Below are positions 5,832 to 8,214 of a stretch of 8,214 bases of DNA, piece after piece. This stretch comes from QHWK01 sp035315685. Lineage in GTDB: Bacteria > Acidobacteriota > Vicinamibacteria > Vicinamibacterales > CAVVIG01. The translations under genes were made by a program, and so were the position numbers. Location: NCBI GenBank assembly GCA_035315685.1, contig DATFXR010000889.1:1-8214 (forward strand), written 5' to 3'. The notes beneath the pieces are model-generated. The model saw nothing but the letters and a program-made list of their open reading frames with translations. It ran no database searches and was not told the origin of the DNA. The stretch's first letter is position 1; each line of letters begins with the position of its first letter.

Positions 5832-7106
5832 CTACCGGCGATCCGCCAGTCGGCGCGGGATGTCGGCAACGATCGACACCTGGCCGTCGCGCGATTCGTG
5901 CAGGACGACGGTGCCGTGCCGGTAGAGCCGCGCGATGCGCTCGCGATCGTCGGGATCGTCGGGGTCGAACGTCAGCGTCACGCGGCGGACATCGAGCGCG
6001 ACACGCGACGTGATCGTCTCGACCAGCTCGTCGATCCCTTCACCGGTCAACGCCGAGATGGACAGCGCGGACGGATCGAGATCGCCGACCCGCCGACGCT
6101 CGTCCGGCGTGAGCGCGTCGCACTTGTTGTAGACCTCGAGCAGCGGCACGTCGGCCGCGTCGATCTCTTCGAGGACCTGGCGGACAGCGGCGATGCGGCG
6201 GTCGCGATCGGGCGCCGCCGCGTCGATGACGTGGAGCACGAGGTCGGCGTCAGAGGTCTCTTCGAGCGTGGCGCGGAAGGCGGCGACGAGCGCGTGCGGC
6301 AGCCGATCGATGAAGCCGACGGTATCCGACAGCAGCAGCTCGCGGCGGTCGGGCAGACGCAGCTGCCGAACGAGCGGATCGAGCGTGACGAAGAGGGCAT
6401 TCGACGCCTCGGCGCCGGCCTTGGTCAGCCGGTTGAACAGCGTGGTCTTCCCGGCGTTGGTGTACCCGACGAGCGCGACGGTCGGCACCGCTGACTTGTG
6501 CCGGCGCTCGCGCAGCTGCGCGCGCCGCTTGCGCACGTGCTCGATGTCGTCGGCGATGGCGTGAATGCGCGTCCGGATGCGCCGCCGATCGGTTTCGAGC
6601 TTCGTCTCGCCGGGACCTCTCGTGCCGATGCCGCCGCCCAGCCGGGAGAGCGCGGCGCCGGCGCCCACCAGCCGCGGCAGCAGGTACTTCAGCTGCGCCA
6701 GTTCCACCTGCAGCTTGCCTTCACGCGTCCGCGCCCGGCGCGCGAAGATGTCGAGGATCAGCTGCGTGCGATCGACGATCTTCCGGCCGACTTCTTCCTC
6801 GATCTGCCGCAGCTGCGCTGGCGTGAGCTCGTTGTCGAAGATCACGATGTCCGCGTCGGTTTCCGCCGCCGACGCCGCCAGCATTTCAATCTTGCCGGCG
6901 CCGAGAAACGTCGACGGATCCGGCTTCGGGCGCTCCTGAAGCACACGGAGCACGACGTCGGCGCCCGCCGCCTCGGCGAGGCCGCCCAGTTCTTCGAGCG
7001 ACCGCTCGGCCTCGAGCCGACGCGCCCGGCCGGCGACGAGCCCCACGACCGCCGCGCGCTCGCGCCGCGCTACTCCCGACGAACGATTGGTCCGGTGTCG
7101 AGCCAT
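5832..7106 (-). CDS. hflX: Ribosome-dissociating GTPase HflX
   Basis: The 424-residue protein matches HflX from end to end (E. coli 426). The N-terminal ATP-binding-like domain holds FLGAGKIEML (67-76), VIFDNELTPAQLR (88-100) and the very conserved DRTQLILDIFARRARTREGKLQVELAQL (112-139). The Gly-rich linker GGGIGTRGPGETKLETDRR spans 157-175. The GTPase domain has G1 GYTNAGKT (214-221), a threonine in FVTLDP (T241) for G2, G3 DTVGF (261-265), G4 NKCD (327-330) and G5 SAL (351-353). HflX splits stalled 70S ribosomes, notably in heat stress, and acts in the cytosol. ATG at 7106 lies 37 nt inside the end of tsaC; an open frame back to 7661 is out-of-frame tsaC sequence and is rejected. A GTG in the double valine at residue 21 is a possible later start, but the family alignment does not require it. 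Probably co-transcribed with tsaC. Confidence 0.96.
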   Translation of the reverse strand: MARHRTNRSSGVARRERAAVVGLVAGRARRLEAERSLEELGGLAEAAGADVVLRVLQERPKPDPSTFLGAGKIEMLAASAAETDADIVIFDNELTPAQLRQIEEEVGRKIVDRTQLILDIFARRARTREGKLQVELAQLKYLLPRLVGAGAALSRLGGGIGTRGPGETKLETDRRRIRTRIHAIADDIEHVRKRRAQLRERRHKSAVPTVALVGYTNAGKTTLFNRLTKAGAEASNALFVTLDPLVRQLRLPDRRELLLSDTVGFIDRLPHALVAAFRATLEETSDADLVLHVIDAAAPDRDRRIAAVRQVLEEIDAADVPLLEVYNKCDALTPDERRRVGDLDPSALSISALTGEGIDELVETITSRVALDVRRVTLTFDPDDPDDRERIARLYRHGTVVLHESRDGQVSIVADIPRRLADRR

Positions 7107-7723
7107 GTTCGAATCTCGCTCCACTGTATCGCGCCGGCGCGCACCAGGATCGGTGGCGTCGCCGTCGTATCGACGATCGTCGAGGGCGCGCCACCCGGTG
7201 TGGGCCCGACGTCGATCAGCAGATCGATGCGCCGCCCCAGCGTCCGTTCGACCTCGGCGGGATCGGCGGTGGCGGGCTCGCCGCTGATGTTCGCGCTGGT
7301 CGCCGTGATCGGTGTGCCCACCGCGCGACAGATCGCCTGCGCGACCGCGTCGCGGGGCACACGCACGCCGACTCTCCCGGTCCCCCCGTGGACGTCGCGC
7401 GCGAGCGCGCGCGGCGCCCGCACCAGCAGCGTCAACGGTCCCGGCCAGTAGTGCTCGGCGAGCCGCGCGCCGGCGTCCGACAGCCGGCCGAGATGCACCG
7501 TCACCTGCGCGATGTCGGCCGCGATCAGCGGCAGCGCGCGATCGGCGTGGCGCCCTTTGACCGCGAAGACTCGCGCGATTGCGGCGGTGGAGAAGGGATC
7601 GGCCGACAGTCCGTACAGTGTGTCGGTCGGAATCGCGACCAGGCCTCCCCGCAGAATCCACGCGGCCGCTTCCTCGATGGCATCGCGCTGCGGCGCCGCT
7701 GGATCGACGAACACCCGCCGCAC
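7070..7723 (-). CDS. tsaC: Threonylcarbamoyl-AMP synthase (TsaC/Sua5/YrdC family)
   Basis: The 217-residue protein makes threonylcarbamoyl-AMP from threonine, bicarbonate and ATP, the first step of the t6A modification at position 37 of tRNAs reading ANN codons. Visible motifs are AIPTDTLYGLSAD (30-42), the KGRHADRALPLI basic segment (56-67), HYWPGPLTLL (91-100), the nucleotide-binding TSANISGEPA (142-151) and PSTIVD (180-185). The length fits the single-domain YrdC/TsaC form, without the C-terminal Sua5 extension. The start is GTG at 7723; a second GTG three codons later (7714) cannot be excluded. GGTGG seven bases upstream of the first GTG is a weak ribosome binding site and lies in a 13-bp duplication shared with the transporter stop. 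The stop lies 37 nt inside hflX, implying translational coupling with it. The TsaB, TsaD and TsaE partners are not in the window. Confidence 0.95.
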   Translation of the reverse strand: MRRVFVDPAAPQRDAIEEAAAWILRGGLVAIPTDTLYGLSADPFSTAAIARVFAVKGRHADRALPLIAADIAQVTVHLGRLSDAGARLAEHYWPGPLTLLVRAPRALARDVHGGTGRVGVRVPRDAVAQAICRAVGTPITATSANISGEPATADPAEVERTLGRRIDLLIDVGPTPGGAPSTIVDTTATPPILVRAGAIQWSEIRTWLDTGPIVRRE

Positions 7724-7726
7724 CGG

Positions 7727-7752
7727 TCAGTCCACCATCTCAGTCCACCATC
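7727..7752. repeat. Perfect 13-bp tandem duplication at the transporter gene stop codon
   Basis: TCAGTCCACCATC occurs at 7727-7739 and again, directly adjacent, at 7740-7752. On the minus strand each copy reads GATGGTGGACTGA and so contains ATG-GTG-GAC-TGA, the last codons and stop (MVD-stop) of the transporter gene. The first TGA met ends the gene, and the second copy forms nearly all of the spacer before tsaC. It looks like a simple slippage duplication that also repeats a GGTGG ribosome-binding-like sequence ahead of tsaC. Confidence 0.8.
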
Positions 7753-8214
7753 GATTGCCGGACGATCAGCGCAACCAGCCCCATCAGGGCGACGTCAGCG
7801 AAGAACACGATCCGCAACGACGAGCCGCCAAAGAGACCCGCGACGAAGGGACTGCTCGCCATCCCGACGAGCGAGGCGCTCGTGAGCACGCCGAACCCGG
7901 TGCCGTGCGCGCCAGGCGGAATCACCGCTCCGGCGGCGCTGAAGCTCGCGGTCATCGCCGCGCCGATGCCGAGTCCGAGCACCACCGATGCAACGATCAT
8001 CACCGCGACGTGGATCGCCAGCGGCTGCGCGCTGATCGCCGCACCCGAACCGGCGAGCAGCGTCGATCCAACGGCGGCGACCGCGGCGCCGCCGGCGATC
8101 ACCGTTCGGCTCGCGTGGCGCTCGAGCAGCTTGCCGCAGAAATGATGGCCGAGCGCGCCGGTGAACGCCATCACCGAGAACAGGATGCCCGACACCAGCG
8201 CGACGTTGCCGTGC
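7740..8214 (-). CDS. Major facilitator superfamily transporter (C-terminal part, runs off the right edge)
   Basis: The frame is open from the window edge to TGA at 7740, giving about 158 residues of the end of a membrane transporter. Hydrophobic segments are visible: SGILFSVMAFTGALG, TVIAGGAAVAAVGSTLLAGSG, a long one around IHVAVMIVASVVLGLGIGAAM, VLTSASLVGMASSPFVAG and IVFFADVALMGLVALIV. GKLLERHASRTVI matches the loop after an even-numbered helix where MFS proteins carry their RxGRR-like motif, and GIGAAMTASFSAAGAVIPP followed by HGTGFGVLTSASLVG is a typical MFS pair of helices 10 and 11. The substrate cannot be told. The true start lies outside; an apparent GTG start at 8195 is internal. It stops 16 bp before tsaC on the same strand, so it probably belongs to the same transcript. 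Confidence 0.8.
   Translation of the reverse strand, partial: HGNVALVSGILFSVMAFTGALGHHFCGKLLERHASRTVIAGGAAVAAVGSTLLAGSGAAISAQPLAIHVAVMIVASVVLGLGIGAAMTASFSAAGAVIPPGAHGTGFGVLTSASLVGMASSPFVAGLFGGSSLRIVFFADVALMGLVALIVRQSMVD

Noticed and set aside
5686..5832. A longer N-terminus of the lipoprotein starting at 5832
   Set aside because: The additional residues are a translation of the 9-bp repeat array, and they would bury the signal peptide and lipobox 49 residues inside the protein.
7107..7661. A longer 609-residue HflX starting at 7661
   Set aside because: The extension is tsaC read in the wrong frame; HflX homology begins after the ATG at 7106 and the 424-residue length is normal.

Overview
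This is a gene-dense, high-GC bacterial chromosomal window of mostly housekeeping genes, with no phage, plasmid, CRISPR or defence module that I can recognise. Near-universal core genes (ettA, dinB, pgsA, hflX, tsaC), a Gram-negative-type lipoprotein, and dispersed palindromic elements with SGFSR/RLKPD-type translations point to a soil-type Acidobacteriota, perhaps Vicinamibacterales. That placement is inference from recalled genomes, not from a search.

Layout. Positions 1-285 (minus) hold the N-terminus of an EttA-type ABC-F ATPase. Its start codon lies 25 bp from the divergent start of dinB (plus). The plus-strand block is dinB, a long RNA-like hairpin, a Tam-like methyltransferase and an overlapping 78-residue hypothetical gene. 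A weak terminator follows, overlapping the end of the convergent cyclophilin gene. From there to the right edge all genes are on the minus strand. In transcription order they are: an MFS transporter (partial), tsaC/sua5, hflX, an intergenic repeat, a TPR/SLH lipoprotein, pgsA and a double-domain cyclophilin. The last six minus-strand genes are tightly packed (overlap of 37 nt at tsaC/hflX, ATGA overlap at lipoprotein/pgsA, 4-nt gap at pgsA/cyclophilin). Only the repeat-filled spacer of about 146 bp between hflX and the lipoprotein gene divides them into two probable transcription units.

How the genes work together. MFS-tsaC-hflX joins a transporter to two translation-quality factors (t6A tRNA modification and a ribosome-splitting GTPase); EttA at the left edge also acts on the ribosome. 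The lipoprotein-pgsA-cyclophilin unit is an envelope group: a probable outer-membrane lipoprotein, a phospholipid head-group enzyme of the inner membrane and an exported proline isomerase.

The most interesting content lies in the repeats rather than in an unknown gene system. Three palindromic modules sit in frame inside the export-signal/linker region of the cyclophilin gene, in both orientations. A 31-bp imperfect hairpin between dinB and the methyltransferase gene has mismatches biased toward G-U on the plus strand. An inverted repeat built from 9-bp GCAGAG-type units fills the hflX/lipoprotein spacer. A perfect 13-bp tandem duplication covers the stop codon of the transporter gene. I found no convincing previously undescribed multi-gene system.
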